NCBI GenBank assembly: GCA_014323795.1
Contig: JACONK010000007.1
Coordinates: 7,768 to 71,767, forward strand
DNA length: 64,000 nucleotides
Source: Paracoccaceae bacterium
GTDB lineage: Bacteria; Pseudomonadota; Alphaproteobacteria; Rhodobacterales; Rhodobacteraceae
Direction: 5' to 3'
Below are positions 18,054 through 27,434 of the stretch, piece after piece. How positions within the stretch are numbered: position 1 is the stretch's first letter; each line of letters begins with the position of its first letter. The translations under genes were made by a program, and so were the position numbers. The notes under the pieces are model-generated. The model saw only the letters and a list, made by a program, of their open reading frames with translations, did not search any database and was not told where the DNA came from.

Positions 18054-18833
18054 TTATCCTTCCGGCTCAATCACCATGCGAAACAGGTGCCACGCGCTGT
18101 GACCCAGCATCGGAAACACCAGGATCATCCCCAGGAACAGGGGCAGCATCGCAAAGATGCTGGTGACCGCCACAATGCATCCCCACAAAAACATGGCAGA
18201 CCGGTTTTCAACCGTGGCCTTGAAGCTGGTGATCATCGCCGTGACCACATCAATATCCCGGTCCACAAGCAGCGGTACGCCGACGACAGAGATTGAAAAC
18301 AGCAGGGTCGCCAGGGCCGCGCCAACCGTGCTGCCAATGGCCAGCATCAGGATACCCTGAAAGGTGAAAAAAACCTCGAAAGAAGTCATGATATTGGTCA
18401 TCGATGCAGTCCCGAATGACACGGCAAAAATAACCCGCGCCAAGACGATCCACACCAGGAAGACGAAAATCGCCAGGACAGCGAAAAACGGCAATTGCCC
18501 GCCGCGCGCCGTAAACCCGGACGTCAGCACCGGCCACCATTGCAGCGGTTCCCCGCGCTCAAGCCGGCGCGACACCTCATACAGCCCGACAGCGGCAAAC
18601 GGCCCGACCAGCGGGAAACCGGCTGCCGCGGGCAGTATCCAATAGCTGGCCTCCCCCTGGACAAGCCCCCAGGCGATCAGGATACCGAACACAGAGAACA
18701 GGGCACCAAAGAAAAGCCCAAAGAGCGGTGCCCGCTGGAAATCGGACAGGCCCGCCCGAAGGGCCTGATAGGTGTCAACTGTCCCGATTCCCCTTACCGT
18801 GGGGATCGGGGACAGTGCGGTGGTGTCCGTCAT
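18054..18833 (-). CDS. DUF2189 integral membrane protein
   Basis: 259 residues from the ATG at 18833 (MTDTTALSPIPTVR). It has about six hydrophobic helices, including FGLFFGALFSVFGILIAWGL and FFAVLAIFVFLVWIVLARVI, and the LVGPFAAVGLYEVSRRLE block typical of DUF2189, a cytochrome-c-oxidase-subunit-I-like membrane family of unknown function. The reading frame continues upstream into the uspA remnant but that part is unrelated. It lies near the cbb3 cluster, but no functional link is shown. Confidence 0.8.
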   Translation of the reverse strand: MTDTTALSPIPTVRGIGTVDTYQALRAGLSDFQRAPLFGLFFGALFSVFGILIAWGLVQGEASYWILPAAAGFPLVGPFAAVGLYEVSRRLERGEPLQWWPVLTSGFTARGGQLPFFAVLAIFVFLVWIVLARVIFAVSFGTASMTNIMTSFEVFFTFQGILMLAIGSTVGAALATLLFSISVVGVPLLVDRDIDVVTAMITSFKATVENRSAMFLWGCIVAVTSIFAMLPLFLGMILVFPMLGHSAWHLFRMVIEPEG

Positions 18834-18999
18834 GGCGGTATCCTTCCTGTTTGTGCGTGTGGCGCACTGCCACCTTACGGTGCACTGTTGCTTCCCCGCA
18901 ATGGCTTTCTCCGTTCGGTTTTTCGGCGATGCCCCTGCTTCTTTCCGGCTGCGTCGGTGCGGGCAACCCGGGAATTCCGACCAGATCCCGGACAGGCCC

Positions 19000-19414
19000 A
19001 TACTGCGGCCAGCGCATGACGCGGACCGGGCAATCCGCATGGCGGACAACCCAGGCAGCGGTGGAGCCAGGGAAAATATCAGACATCTGCGGCTGCGGAA
19101 AGCGATGATGATCAAGTCCATGCCCCTGTCGCGGGCCATGGTTGTGATTTTTTTGCCTGCCGGGCCCTGGGCAACCTTGATTTTTGCCCCGTCAATACCG
19201 TCCGCCAAGCCAGACATCATCCTGTCAGCGTTCTTCTGCTACTGCGTCCCTGCTTCATGCGGCAGATATTCCAGCGCACAGGCAGGTATGTTTTCCAGCA
19301 CGTGCAGGAATGTTATACGCGCACCGCCCGAGGCAACTTTCCGGGCCAGTTCAACGCATTTTTCACGTCTCATCCCTGTTCGAAAGACACCGGAACAAGA
19401 ATGTTGCTGTACAT
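19000..19414 (-). pseudogene. Broken universal stress protein (UspA family)
   Basis: Pieces of one UspA protein are spread over three frames. The N-terminus (MYSNILVPVSFEQG) starts at 19414 and stops after 14 codons. The next frame carries REKCVELARKVASGGARITF and then FLHVLENIPA, and is cut by an in-frame TAG at 19239-19241. It resumes as GLADGIDGAKIKVAQGPAGK and RDRGMDLIIIA, and a third frame, after a shift near 19100, gives GSTAAWVVRHADCPVRVMR, the family C-terminus. Two frameshifts plus one nonsense codon make a functional product very unlikely. Confidence 0.85.
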
Positions 19415-19748
19415 ACGTTACCTGCTTTTCTTTCTGTTGATTGTCGCCACGCCGACTATGACAGACGCCACAAAATCCGTATCATGGTTCCTGCAGGCGA
19501 TTGTTTCCCCGGGTGCGTACCGCCTGTAGGTTTTGATCGCGTTGAGCTGATCCGGTTCTTGCGATTCGCAACTGGCGCGGATCGCCCGGTGGCGATGCGT
19601 ACAGTAACTGCAATCCGGCTTTGAAAATTCGGCAGGCCCCGCCCCCCACTTCCGGTCTCTCCATAATTGTCAGTGTAAAGACTGGCCAGAGTGCGGCGCA
19701 CGTCAAGGCAAGAGCACGGATTTTTGCCGCGGTTCCGGCCTGCCCTTT
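19415..19748. other. Gap downstream of ccmB where ccmC would be expected
   Basis: About 330 bp without a recognisable gene. ccmC, ccmD and ccmG, which usually follow ccmAB in Rhodobacterales, are not present in this stretch. Confidence 0.6.
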
Positions 19749-20405
19749 CTACCGCAGCGACAAACGCAGCACGGTGCCCCCTGCAAATGGCAGCAGCCCC
19801 ACGGCCAAGAGCGTGACCGCCAGCATCAGCAGGAACGGGATTTGCGGGGATTGATCAAGAATTCCGCGCCGCGTCGCCTCGGCACCAAGGATCAGCGTCG
19901 GAATATACATCGGAAGCACCAGAAGGGACAGCAACATCCCCCCCCGTTTGATACCCAGCGTCAAGGCCGCGCCAAACGTCCCGATCACCGACAGCGCAGG
20001 TGTGCCCGCCAGCATGGACAGGCCCAACCAGGCCAGGCCCGATGGCGGCATGTTGACGATAAAAGACAGGGCCGGACCGGCCACGCACAGGGGCAGGCCC
20101 GTCGTGCACCAATGGGCGGCGGCCTTGGCGGCGACAATGCCTTCCGGCGGGATTGGGGAACTGACAAGCAGTTCAAGAGATCCGTCTTCCCAATCGGTTG
20201 CAAAGACCCGGTCGAGCGACAGAAGGCACGACAGCAGCGCAGTCACCCAAAGCACCCCCGGGCTGACCCGAGCCAGCAAATTCCCATCCGGACCAATGCC
20301 AAGCGGAATCAGGAAGATGACGATCAGAAAAAAAACCAGTGCCAGGCCAAAGCCGCCGCCAGCCCGAATGGAAAGCCTGAGATCGCGCAGGAAAACCTGC
20401 CTCAC
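19749..20405 (-). CDS. ccmB: Heme exporter membrane subunit CcmB
   Basis: 218 residues with six hydrophobic segments. Family features are FLRDLRLSIRAGGG at the N-terminus, the FATDWEDGSLELLVSSPIP region and the PGVLWVTALLSCLLSLDR segment. With CcmA it forms the ABC module that releases holo-CcmE during cytochrome c maturation. Its ATG overlaps the ccmA stop (ATGA). The cbb3 subunits CcoO and CcoP in this window need such a system for heme attachment. Confidence 0.95.
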   Translation of the reverse strand: MRQVFLRDLRLSIRAGGGFGLALVFFLIVIFLIPLGIGPDGNLLARVSPGVLWVTALLSCLLSLDRVFATDWEDGSLELLVSSPIPPEGIVAAKAAAHWCTTGLPLCVAGPALSFIVNMPPSGLAWLGLSMLAGTPALSVIGTFGAALTLGIKRGGMLLSLLVLPMYIPTLILGAEATRRGILDQSPQIPFLLMLAVTLLAVGLLPFAGGTVLRLSLR

Positions 20406-21025
20406 GGCAGAGGCTCTTCAAAGCCGGTGCGCAGGGTTCCGGTTGCGGCGAATTGCAACACATTAATGGTGCGCTGATCAGGCGCGAACCCGATATGTGT
20501 GGCGGCAAGGGCTGACCCGCCCCGGGCCAGATGCGCCGCGACAATCCGGGAAAACACCGCGACAGCGGCCTGATCAAGCCAAACAGTCGGTTCATCCATT
20601 ATCCAAAGGCGGCAGCCTGCCACCAGCAGCCGGGCAAGACCCAGGTGTCGCCTTTGGCCCGCAGACAGATTTTGCGCAACCCGGTGCACAAGGGGTGTCA
20701 ATTCCATCCGTGCAAGCGCGTCATCTATCGGTGGTCCGCCATGGATTTTTGACCAGAATTCCAGATTTTCGGCGACTGTCATGGCCAGTTTGACCCCGTC
20801 TGCGTGGGACGCATAGATCAGATCATCCCCGGCGACGGTGATGGTGCCGGATTCCGGTTGCCGCAGGCCTGCGATTGTGCGCAGAAGAGTCGTTTTGCCG
20901 GCACCGTTCGGACCGCGCAGGACAACACATTCCCCGGCACGCACTGAAAAAGTGACGTTAGCAAGCACCAGATGAAGGCCGCGTGCGCAGGCGACATCCT
21001 CAAGGCTCAAAACATCATCCTGCAT
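20402..21025 (-). CDS. ccmA: Heme exporter ATP-binding protein CcmA
   Basis: 207 residues from the ATG at 21025 (MQDDVLSLEDVACARG). It has Walker A GPNGAGKTTLL, the signature LSAGQRRHLGLARLL and Walker B LWIMDEPTVWLD. This is the ATPase of the CcmAB heme-handling transporter. A longer frame upstream has no family similarity. It is translationally coupled to ccmB. Confidence 0.95.
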   Translation of the reverse strand: MQDDVLSLEDVACARGLHLVLANVTFSVRAGECVVLRGPNGAGKTTLLRTIAGLRQPESGTITVAGDDLIYASHADGVKLAMTVAENLEFWSKIHGGPPIDDALARMELTPLVHRVAQNLSAGQRRHLGLARLLVAGCRLWIMDEPTVWLDQAAVAVFSRIVAAHLARGGSALAATHIGFAPDQRTINVLQFAATGTLRTGFEEPLP

Positions 21026-21343
21026 CGGTACATCCTTTTCCTGTGTGCCCGGCTCAATATCCGAATGCGTTATGAAATTCATACTTCCGGTGGCGTAAAC
21101 ACGGTGCGATGTGGCTGGTGGCCCGGCGGGTCTGTCGGTTTTCCGTTTGTCGGAGATCCGCCCCGGCACCGCCTCATCGTGTTTGTCCCGGTTTCCGCGC
21201 CAGCCTGTGCTGCCGGAACCTTCGCCTTATCTATGGCTGGTGGCCCGCCCTGGTGCCAGCCGGTTCTGCCATCTGAACCGCCGCCGCCGATGATACGGAC
21301 CGACCAAGAGGCCCGTGCGTTTGCCTGTATCGGCCCGGGCCTG
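21026..21343. other. Intergenic region upstream of ccmA
   Basis: About 320 bp between ccmA and the tail of an RTX remnant. No gene was recognised. Confidence 0.5.
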
Positions 21344-22014
21344 TCAGACCAGGATAAATTCAAAGTGGCCGGATTGCAGGTCAGTCAGTCCCACATCTGT
21401 CATAGTGATACCGGCATCCTGCAATTCCATATCTTTCGGGGAGATATTGAGATCCTGTTTCCGGCTCAGGATCGCGTCCCCGTTTTCGCTTGTTGTTTTT
21501 TATTTCGAAGGCGAAACCCTCCTCATTATTAATCTGTATCCTGATCTTTTTTATTGTCCTCATTATGGACGCTGGCGACGGTGTCATCGCCTCTGTCGCC
21601 GGTCCAGAACACACCTGTATCCCTGCCCTTGCCGCCGTCCGGCGTGTCGTTGCCAGCACCGCCCTTCAGCGTATCATGTCCGCCACCGCCGCCGGGCCGG
21701 TCATCCCGGCCACGGCCTTCCGGACGGTTGTCCAGGTTATTGCCGCGCAGGCTGTCGTTCCCTTCCGAACCTGTCAGAATCACAGTGTCGTCCGAGACTT
21801 GATCACTCAGGTCTTTCGGCGGAACAATCTTGCCATTCCTGGTTTTGGCTTTCGCGTAAATGGGGTCTGCGTTCAGCCAGATTCGAACACCCGCCCTTTT
21901 TATATCCTGTTCCATATCTTGCAAACCAGCAGTCCCTGTCATGCTTCCCTCCCCGGAGGCAGGTTTAAGTCGTTTTGCAAGCAGGGCCTTGTTCCTGATG
22001 CGCGTGGGCACCAT
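21344..22014 (-). pseudogene. Decayed RTX (hemolysin-type Ca2+-binding) gene, second copy
   Basis: The first frame (from 22014) has a short unique N-terminal part, then degenerate glycine/aspartate repeats such as GSEGNDSLRGNN and LKGGAGNDTPDGG, and runs out near 21530. Further downstream another frame carries protein-like NEEGFAFEIKNN, and a final frame reads NISPKDMELQDAG and SGHFEFILV before a TGA at 21344. The coding signal thus continues across at least two frame changes. RTX proteins are usually secreted by type I exporters through a C-terminal signal; none of the exporter genes is nearby. Confidence 0.7.
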
Positions 22015-22040
22015 AGATTTCAGGCAAAGGCGGAACCTTC

Positions 22041-23258
22041 TTAAGAGATATCCGACCGGGCCGCTTCCGCCGGCAGGATAATGTTTGAGCCGTCACACCA
22101 ACTGACCAGCAGGCTGGGATCATCATAATACAGATAATGATATGTCTTGTCATCAGGGTCAGAATAGGTGGTGAAAAACCCCATACAACATTCTCCCGTA
22201 CCTCAAAGGTCAGATCATCGAAATTGTCCGGTTGGGCAGAACCTGCGAACAGGATATTGTCCCCCTCTCCAGAATTCTGTCCCCATGCCAGGTTGAAATC
22301 CAGGATGCGATCATGACCGGAATCGGCGATGCCAAACACAAAGGTATCAGCCCCATAGTCACCGAACATCATGTTGTCGCCCCGGCCGCCATTCAGCCCG
22401 TCGTTGCCATACCCGCCGTCCGGCCTGTCGTTGCCCCGGCTACCGAACACTGTGTCGTCACCATCGTAGCCACGAACATAACTGCCTCCATACTCAAAAG
22501 TTCTGTCATACAGGGCCTCTGCAGCCGATGACGGCGCATAATATCACGTCACTATCACCAGTGCCTTCGAAATGGCCCAAAACACGGCCAGTGAGTTTAT
22601 ACCAATGTTCCCCTTCAGAAAATTTTCTGTCGGACAACAAAAAGTCACTTTCTGTCGGGCTGGCACTCTCAACGCCCTCCAGGTAGACCGCCCCGCCGGA
22701 CCATGCCACGCTCGTGCCGGTTCCCTGTGCCCATTCCCCGATGGTGAGGTCAGAGAACTCCACGGAGCTGCCCGCAGAAAAGAAAGCCAGTTTGTCTGTC
22801 TCGACAGAGAAATCCGTAATAACATCGTTGCCGTGGCCTGCCCGGAAGATAGACGTATCCTTGCCGCTTCCCCCGGTCATAGTATCGGGCACCTGTGATG
22901 AGGTCAGCACCGGAACCGCCTGCAAGGTGATCGTTCCCGGCCCCCCGTTGATGCGGCCATTCCCCGCATCCCCGATCAGCGTGTCGTTATGGTCAGACCC
23001 CCAGAGGCTTTCGATATTGCGCAACACATCTTCTTCGGCGTGGCCACCGGTGTTCGATGCACCGGCAACCAGGCTGACAGTCACACCTGCATCGGCACCT
23101 GTAATATAGTCGGCCCAGTCGTTGCCGGAACCGCCATCCAGTGTATCGGCCCCGTCACCGCCCCTCGGAAAGTCATTCCCGGCCCAGCCATACAGGCAAT
23201 CATTCTGCCTGGTGCCGTAGAGCCTGTCTTTCCGATCAGTTCTGTCTATATCAGCCAT
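22041..23258 (-). pseudogene. Decayed RTX gene, first copy, with two frameshifts
   Basis: Starting at 23258 (MADIDRTDRKDRLYG) the frame has RTX nonapeptides (GGDGADTLDGGSGNDWAD), a segment like FRAGHGNDVITDFSVETDKL and EGVESASPTESDF. Near 22540-22555 it shifts frame and continues as EYGGSYVRGYDGDDTVFG and RGNDRPDGGYGNDGLNGG. A second shift at the five-base A/T run at 22174-22178 leads to YHYLYYDDPSLLVSWCDGSN and a TAA at 22041. With the frames joined it would be about 400 residues. The tail resembles the separate fragment at 23557-23787, so the locus probably held duplicated RTX genes. Confidence 0.75.
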
Positions 23259-23556
23259 TTCAGTTTCTCATGTTCAGCGTATTCGGGTGCACAATCGTGC
23301 GTTTAGCCCAATTATCGGGTTCAGAATTAGAGAAAATCAGATGCTAATTTATGAGAAGAACATAAAAAAATTTCCACAAAGGAAACTATAAAAAATCGTA
23401 TCCTTGTGAACATTCCCTGCCCTTGCCCTCCCCCGAACCTGCCCGGACAAATCAAATCCGGTGCCGCAATCCCGTAATCAGGACGTTTCCGAAAAGATGC
23501 GAGGAAAAATTTTTGAGGCACTGTAAAACATTCACGTCCATCTTCGGTTGCGTTTG
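23259..23556. other. AT-rich spacer between RTX remnants
   Basis: About 300 bp; 23330-23400 is distinctly AT-rich compared with the rest of the window and may carry the old promoter of the RTX gene. No gene is assigned. Confidence 0.4.
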
Positions 23557-23787
23557 TCATAATCCGCCCAAGGGTTGGATCGCTTCTTTTGCAAACAGAC
23601 CCGTACGCCTGATCGCGCCAAAGATGAAGTTCCCTTCGGAAATATCCGACGGGCGTGACAGGATGCTGTTTGACCCGTCACCGCAGGCGATCAGCAGACC
23701 GGGATCAAAATAATCCGCAATAGCAATGTACTTCGTAACTATACCGGTCGTCGCCCCGGCCAGCGTAAGGTACGTCTTGATGGGCAC
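23557..23787 (-). pseudogene. Orphan C-terminal fragment of an RTX-like protein
   Basis: A 76-codon frame containing DYFDPGLLIACGDGSNSIL and RPSDISEG. This parallels the tail of the neighbouring RTX remnant (YYDDPSLLVSWCDGSNIIL followed by ARSDIS). The upstream part of the protein is missing: the fragment begins inside the extended 3' end of moaE in another frame, consistent with a deletion that joined moaE to an RTX gene remnant. Confidence 0.6.
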
Positions 23788-24236
23788 GGTGCGTCACCCC
23801 AGCGCGCCAAGGCCAGCTCATCAGACACACGCGCATTGACCCAGCGGCTTTCGCCGTTCCTGAAATGCTCTTTTTTCCAGAACGGCGCATGGGATTTCAG
23901 GTAATCCATCAGGAATTCCGCCGCATTAAAAGCCACAGCCCGATGCGGGGCAAGCGTTGCCACCATCATGATGGTATCTCCGGGCATCAGCCGCCCGACC
24001 CGATGGATGATAAGCGCACTGCTGAGCGGCCACCGACCTAACGCGGCGGTGCAGATAGTTTCCAGTGCCTGTTCGGCCATGCCAGGGTAGTGTTCCAGTT
24101 CCAGCGCAGCCAGCCCGCCATCATCGCGCACAAACCCGCTGAACGTCACCGCAGCCCCGGCACCTGTGGTGCCGTTCTTCAGGGTGCGCAGCTCCGCCGC
24201 CACATCGAATTCTTCGGTTTGAACGCGAACCGGCAT
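23739..24236 (-). CDS. moaE: Molybdopterin synthase catalytic subunit MoaE
   Basis: 165 residues. Family motifs are GAAVTFSGFVRDD, LELEHYPGMAE, HRVGRLMPGDTIMMV and the catalytic region LMDYLKSHAPFWKKE (the lysine pair that reacts with the MoaD C-terminus). MoaE with MoaD converts precursor Z to molybdopterin. It shares one base with moaD (TGATG). The usual end near residue 147 (ELALARW) is followed by about 18 unrelated residues, probably because the original stop was lost when the downstream RTX region was rearranged. Confidence 0.93.
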   Translation of the reverse strand: MPVRVQTEEFDVAAELRTLKNGTTGAGAAVTFSGFVRDDGGLAALELEHYPGMAEQALETICTAALGRWPLSSALIIHRVGRLMPGDTIMMVATLAPHRAVAFNAAEFLMDYLKSHAPFWKKEHFRNGESRWVNARVSDELALARWGDAPCPSRRTLRWPGRRPV

Positions 24237-24487
24237 CAGCCGCCGGTCATAGGAGGGAAAAAGGCCACCTCAGATGCGCCTTCCAAGGATGCATCAAGGG
24301 GGCACACTTTCTGATCCACGGCAACCCTGATCCCGGCCATATGGGAAAACGCCTGGCCATGCCGTTCGCTGCTGGCCCGCAATTGGCCGATCAGGGCAGA
24401 CACGGTTTCGGCCTCTGTCTCCACCTCTTCACCCGGCACACCGACGCGTTCCCGAAACCACGCGAAATAGAGTATCCTGAGCCTCAT
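24236..24487 (-). CDS. moaD: Molybdopterin synthase sulfur carrier subunit MoaD
   Basis: 83 residues from the ATG at 24487 (MRLRILYFAWFRERVG), with the ubiquitin-like fold and the essential C-terminal Gly-Gly (FFPPMTGG). It carries the thiocarboxylate used by MoaE. Its start overlaps the pgsA stop (ATGA). Confidence 0.93.
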   Translation of the reverse strand: MRLRILYFAWFRERVGVPGEEVETEAETVSALIGQLRASSERHGQAFSHMAGIRVAVDQKVCPLDASLEGASEVAFFPPMTGG

Positions 24488-25167
24488 GTGCCAGGTTCCC
24501 GCAGGTAAGGCAGTGACCCGCGCAGGTAATTCCAGCCGGTCACCGCCGTCAGGGCTGCCGCGATCCACAAAAGTACCACACCCACAGTCCATGTTGTGTT
24601 CATCATGCCGGCGATCTGGCCCAGGCCGTTCGTATCCCTGCCCTCCCCCGACAAAACACCAAAGGATATATCATGGTCCATGCCCTGCACCATATTGAGA
24701 TACCAGTGTTCAAAAACACCTTTCGCAAACAGCACCGCAATAGCGATCATCTGAGCGGTGGTTTTGTATTTGGTAAGTGTCGTAACTTTCAGCTCTGACG
24801 CGGTAGAACCAATGTATTCACGCAATCCGCTGACAAAAACCTCGCGGAACAGGATCACTGTGGCAGGCAGCAGTATCCAGGGGTCCATCACCTGCCGCTC
24901 GGCAGCGGACAGGCCAACGATAATCGCCAGTGCGATGACCACCATCGCCTTATCGGCAACGGGATCAAGCATCGCCCCTAAGCGGCTTTCCTGCTTCCAC
25001 AGGCGTGCGAGATAGCCGTCAAAAAAATCAGTTATTGCAGCAGTGATAAAAAGCACCAGGGCAAACCAGTCCGCCCAGGGCCGCGTTAAATACAAAAACA
25101 GGATCGCCACCCCCGGGGCAGCCGCAAGACGCAGGACTGTCAATATGTTAGGGATGGTCCACCGCAT
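24484..25167 (-). CDS. pgsA: CDP-diacylglycerol-glycerol-3-phosphate 3-phosphatidyltransferase
   Basis: 227 residues with the CDP-alcohol phosphatidyltransferase motif in DGYLARLWKQESRLGAMLDP followed by VAD, and four or more transmembrane helices. PgsA makes phosphatidylglycerol phosphate at the inner membrane. It lies between uvrC and moaD, and the order uvrC-pgsA-moaD-moaE is common in Rhodobacterales. The C-terminal half contains a less conserved stretch (residues 150-185) that is somewhat longer than in E. coli PgsA. Confidence 0.95.
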   Translation of the reverse strand: MRWTIPNILTVLRLAAAPGVAILFLYLTRPWADWFALVLFITAAITDFFDGYLARLWKQESRLGAMLDPVADKAMVVIALAIIVGLSAAERQVMDPWILLPATVILFREVFVSGLREYIGSTASELKVTTLTKYKTTAQMIAIAVLFAKGVFEHWYLNMVQGMDHDISFGVLSGEGRDTNGLGQIAGMMNTTWTVGVVLLWIAAALTAVTGWNYLRGSLPYLREPGT

Positions 25168-25229
25168 GGCCGGTATTTAGCCCGGGATCAGGGCATTGGA
25201 AAGCGCACCGCACTGCTTTCCGGGTCGCC

Positions 25230-27134
25230 TCAGCCCTTTTCATGAAAGTGGTTGTAGATCTTTCTGGCAAGTGCTGCCGATACGCCATTGACCGAGGTCA
25301 GGTCATCCAGTGCGGCCCGGCTGACTGCCTTGGCAGATCCGAAATGCAGCAGCAAGGCACGCTTGCGCACAGCCCCTACCCCCGGCACCTCGTCAAGCGG
25401 ATTGGCAAACTGTGCCTTCGCCCGCTTTGCACGGTGGGTGCCGATGGCAAACCGGTGTGCCTCATCCCGCAGGCACTGCACGAAATACAGCACCGGATCG
25501 TTGAACCGCAGCGCAAAAGGCCGGAGGCTACCCGGACGATAGAATTCCTCTTTCCCCGCATGCCGGTCCGTACCTTTTGCAACGCCAATCACGGGCACAT
25601 CGGACACACCGAGATCCTCCATGGTTTCCGCCGCCGCGCTCACCTGTCCGGCCCCGCCGTCGATCAGAACAAGCCCCGGCCAGGCATCCCCCGTCCGACC
25701 CGGATCTTCCTTCAACAGGCGGGAAAAGCGGCGCTTCAGCATCTCTTTCATCATGCCGAAATCGTCCCCGGGGGCGAGCTCCTCATTCCTGATGTTGAAT
25801 TTGCGATAGCTCGATTTCAGATACCCCTCCGGCCCCGACACAATCATCACGCCCACCGCGTGGGCACCCTGGATATGGCTGTTGTCATAGACCTCGATTC
25901 GGTCAGGCGGCGCGGGAAGCGAGAAAGCCGCCGCCAGGCCCTTCAGCAGCTTCGCCTGCGTGGCACTTTCCGCCATCTTACGGGCGAGGCTTTCGTGTGC
26001 GTTCCGGAGCGCACCCGCCACCAGCTCCGCCTTTTCACCGCGCTGCGGGACAAGGATCCGCACCTTGCGCCCAGCCTTCACCGACAACGCCTCCGACATC
26101 AGATTTCGCTCCCCCAATTCGGTGGAAAGGATAAGCATCCGCGGCGGTTCCCTGCCAGCGTAGAATTGTCCGACAAAAGCGCGCAGCACCTCCGCCGCGT
26201 TTTCGACCCCGCCAAGCCGCGGATAGTACTCCCGGTTACCCCAGTTCTGGTTCGCACGGATAAAGAAGACTTGTACGCAGGCCTGGCCGCTTTCCATATG
26301 CAGCGCGAACACATCTGCCTCCCGCACTCCCTGCGGGTTGATGCCCTGGGTCGATTGCACCGCTGTCAGTGCCTTGATCCGGTCGCGCAAACCGGCGGCA
26401 CGTTCGAATTCCATCGCCTCCGCCGCCTCCTGCATTTCGCTGGCGAGCCGGGCCTGCACCGCCGTCGTGCGGCCACACAGAAAATTGTTCGCCTGCTTCA
26501 CAAGCCGGGCATAATCCGCCACACTGATCCTGCCACCGCACGGCCCGGCACAGCGCTTCAGGTGGTAATGGAGACAAGGGCGGTCGCCCGCTTCCACCTC
26601 CCGGTCCGTACAGCTGCGCAGCAGAAATACCTTTTGCAGCGTGTTCAGCGTCCTGTTCACCGCGGCAGCACTGGCAAACGGACCGTAATAGCGGCCCTTG
26701 CGCGTCTTCGCACCGCGGTGCTTTTCAATCCGGGGAAATTCATGCTCCGTCGATATGAAGATATACGGAAACGACTTATCGTCCCGCAGCAGCACGTTAT
26801 ACTTGGGTTTCAGCTGCTTGATCAGATTCTGTTCCAACAGCAGTGCCTCGGTTTCCGTGTTCGTGGTCAGAAATTTCATGGAAGCAGTTGCTGAAATCAT
26901 CCGCCCGATCCGCGCCGTGTGCCCGGTCAGCCTGGCATAGTTCGAAACCCGTTTCCTGAGTGCCCTGGCCTTGCCGACGTAAAGGACATCACCGCGTACA
27001 TCGAGCATGCGATACACCCCTGGCACATTATCCAGCGTCTTAAGATACCCCCGAATCACCCGATGGCCCGTGGGCCTCGGGGCCAGTGTTTCGGCACAGC
27101 CCTTTTCAGTATTTTGGAATCCCGGTTTGTTCAT
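25230..27134 (-). CDS. uvrC: Excinuclease ABC subunit C
   Basis: 634 residues. The N-terminal GIY-YIG nuclease has VPGVYRMLDVRGDVLYVGKA, the UVR motif is MQEAAEAMEFERAAGLRDRI, the C-terminal RNase H-like nuclease has RIEVYDNSHIQGAHAVG and VLIDGGAGQV, and two helix-hairpin-helix motifs end the protein (VPGVGAVRKRALLLHFGS). It makes both incisions in nucleotide-excision repair with UvrB. Confidence 0.98.
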   Translation of the reverse strand: MNKPGFQNTEKGCAETLAPRPTGHRVIRGYLKTLDNVPGVYRMLDVRGDVLYVGKARALRKRVSNYARLTGHTARIGRMISATASMKFLTTNTETEALLLEQNLIKQLKPKYNVLLRDDKSFPYIFISTEHEFPRIEKHRGAKTRKGRYYGPFASAAAVNRTLNTLQKVFLLRSCTDREVEAGDRPCLHYHLKRCAGPCGGRISVADYARLVKQANNFLCGRTTAVQARLASEMQEAAEAMEFERAAGLRDRIKALTAVQSTQGINPQGVREADVFALHMESGQACVQVFFIRANQNWGNREYYPRLGGVENAAEVLRAFVGQFYAGREPPRMLILSTELGERNLMSEALSVKAGRKVRILVPQRGEKAELVAGALRNAHESLARKMAESATQAKLLKGLAAAFSLPAPPDRIEVYDNSHIQGAHAVGVMIVSGPEGYLKSSYRKFNIRNEELAPGDDFGMMKEMLKRRFSRLLKEDPGRTGDAWPGLVLIDGGAGQVSAAAETMEDLGVSDVPVIGVAKGTDRHAGKEEFYRPGSLRPFALRFNDPVLYFVQCLRDEAHRFAIGTHRAKRAKAQFANPLDEVPGVGAVRKRALLLHFGSAKAVSRAALDDLTSVNGVSAALARKIYNHFHEKG

Positions 27135-27434
27135 CGGCTGAACCCATCACGACTCGCACCGGTGCTGTACCGAAAAACCGGGATGCACAAGGTAAATGAT
27201 GTTCACGAGATCTGTGGATAATCTTACGGATAAGTTTGGCATACCGGGAAATTTTCCTTTGTTTCGGTCAGCTTGTTCATTTTGCTTATTTTCCAGGCAG
27301 TAATTCGGGCTATTGTTTTTATTGATAAAAAAATGTAATTCCTGCAATGGGTTGATATAACCGGGAAAATTGCTAAAAAGTATCTGTCACAACTCATCTT
27401 GTGGAAAAGCGGCGTTGCCAACCCGTGCGATGGC

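Noticed and set aside
19415-19748. Candidate ccmC downstream of ccmB
   Set aside because: None of the frames shows the CcmC helices or its tryptophan-rich motif.
23327-23560. Minus-strand frame starting in an ATGA overlap after the RTX fragment
   Set aside because: The translation lacks any motif and covers an AT-rich spacer; the overlap is probably chance.
25242-26894. 550-codon plus-strand frame opposite uvrC
   Set aside because: Antisense to a clear uvrC; the length comes from GC-rich codon use and the translation has no motif.
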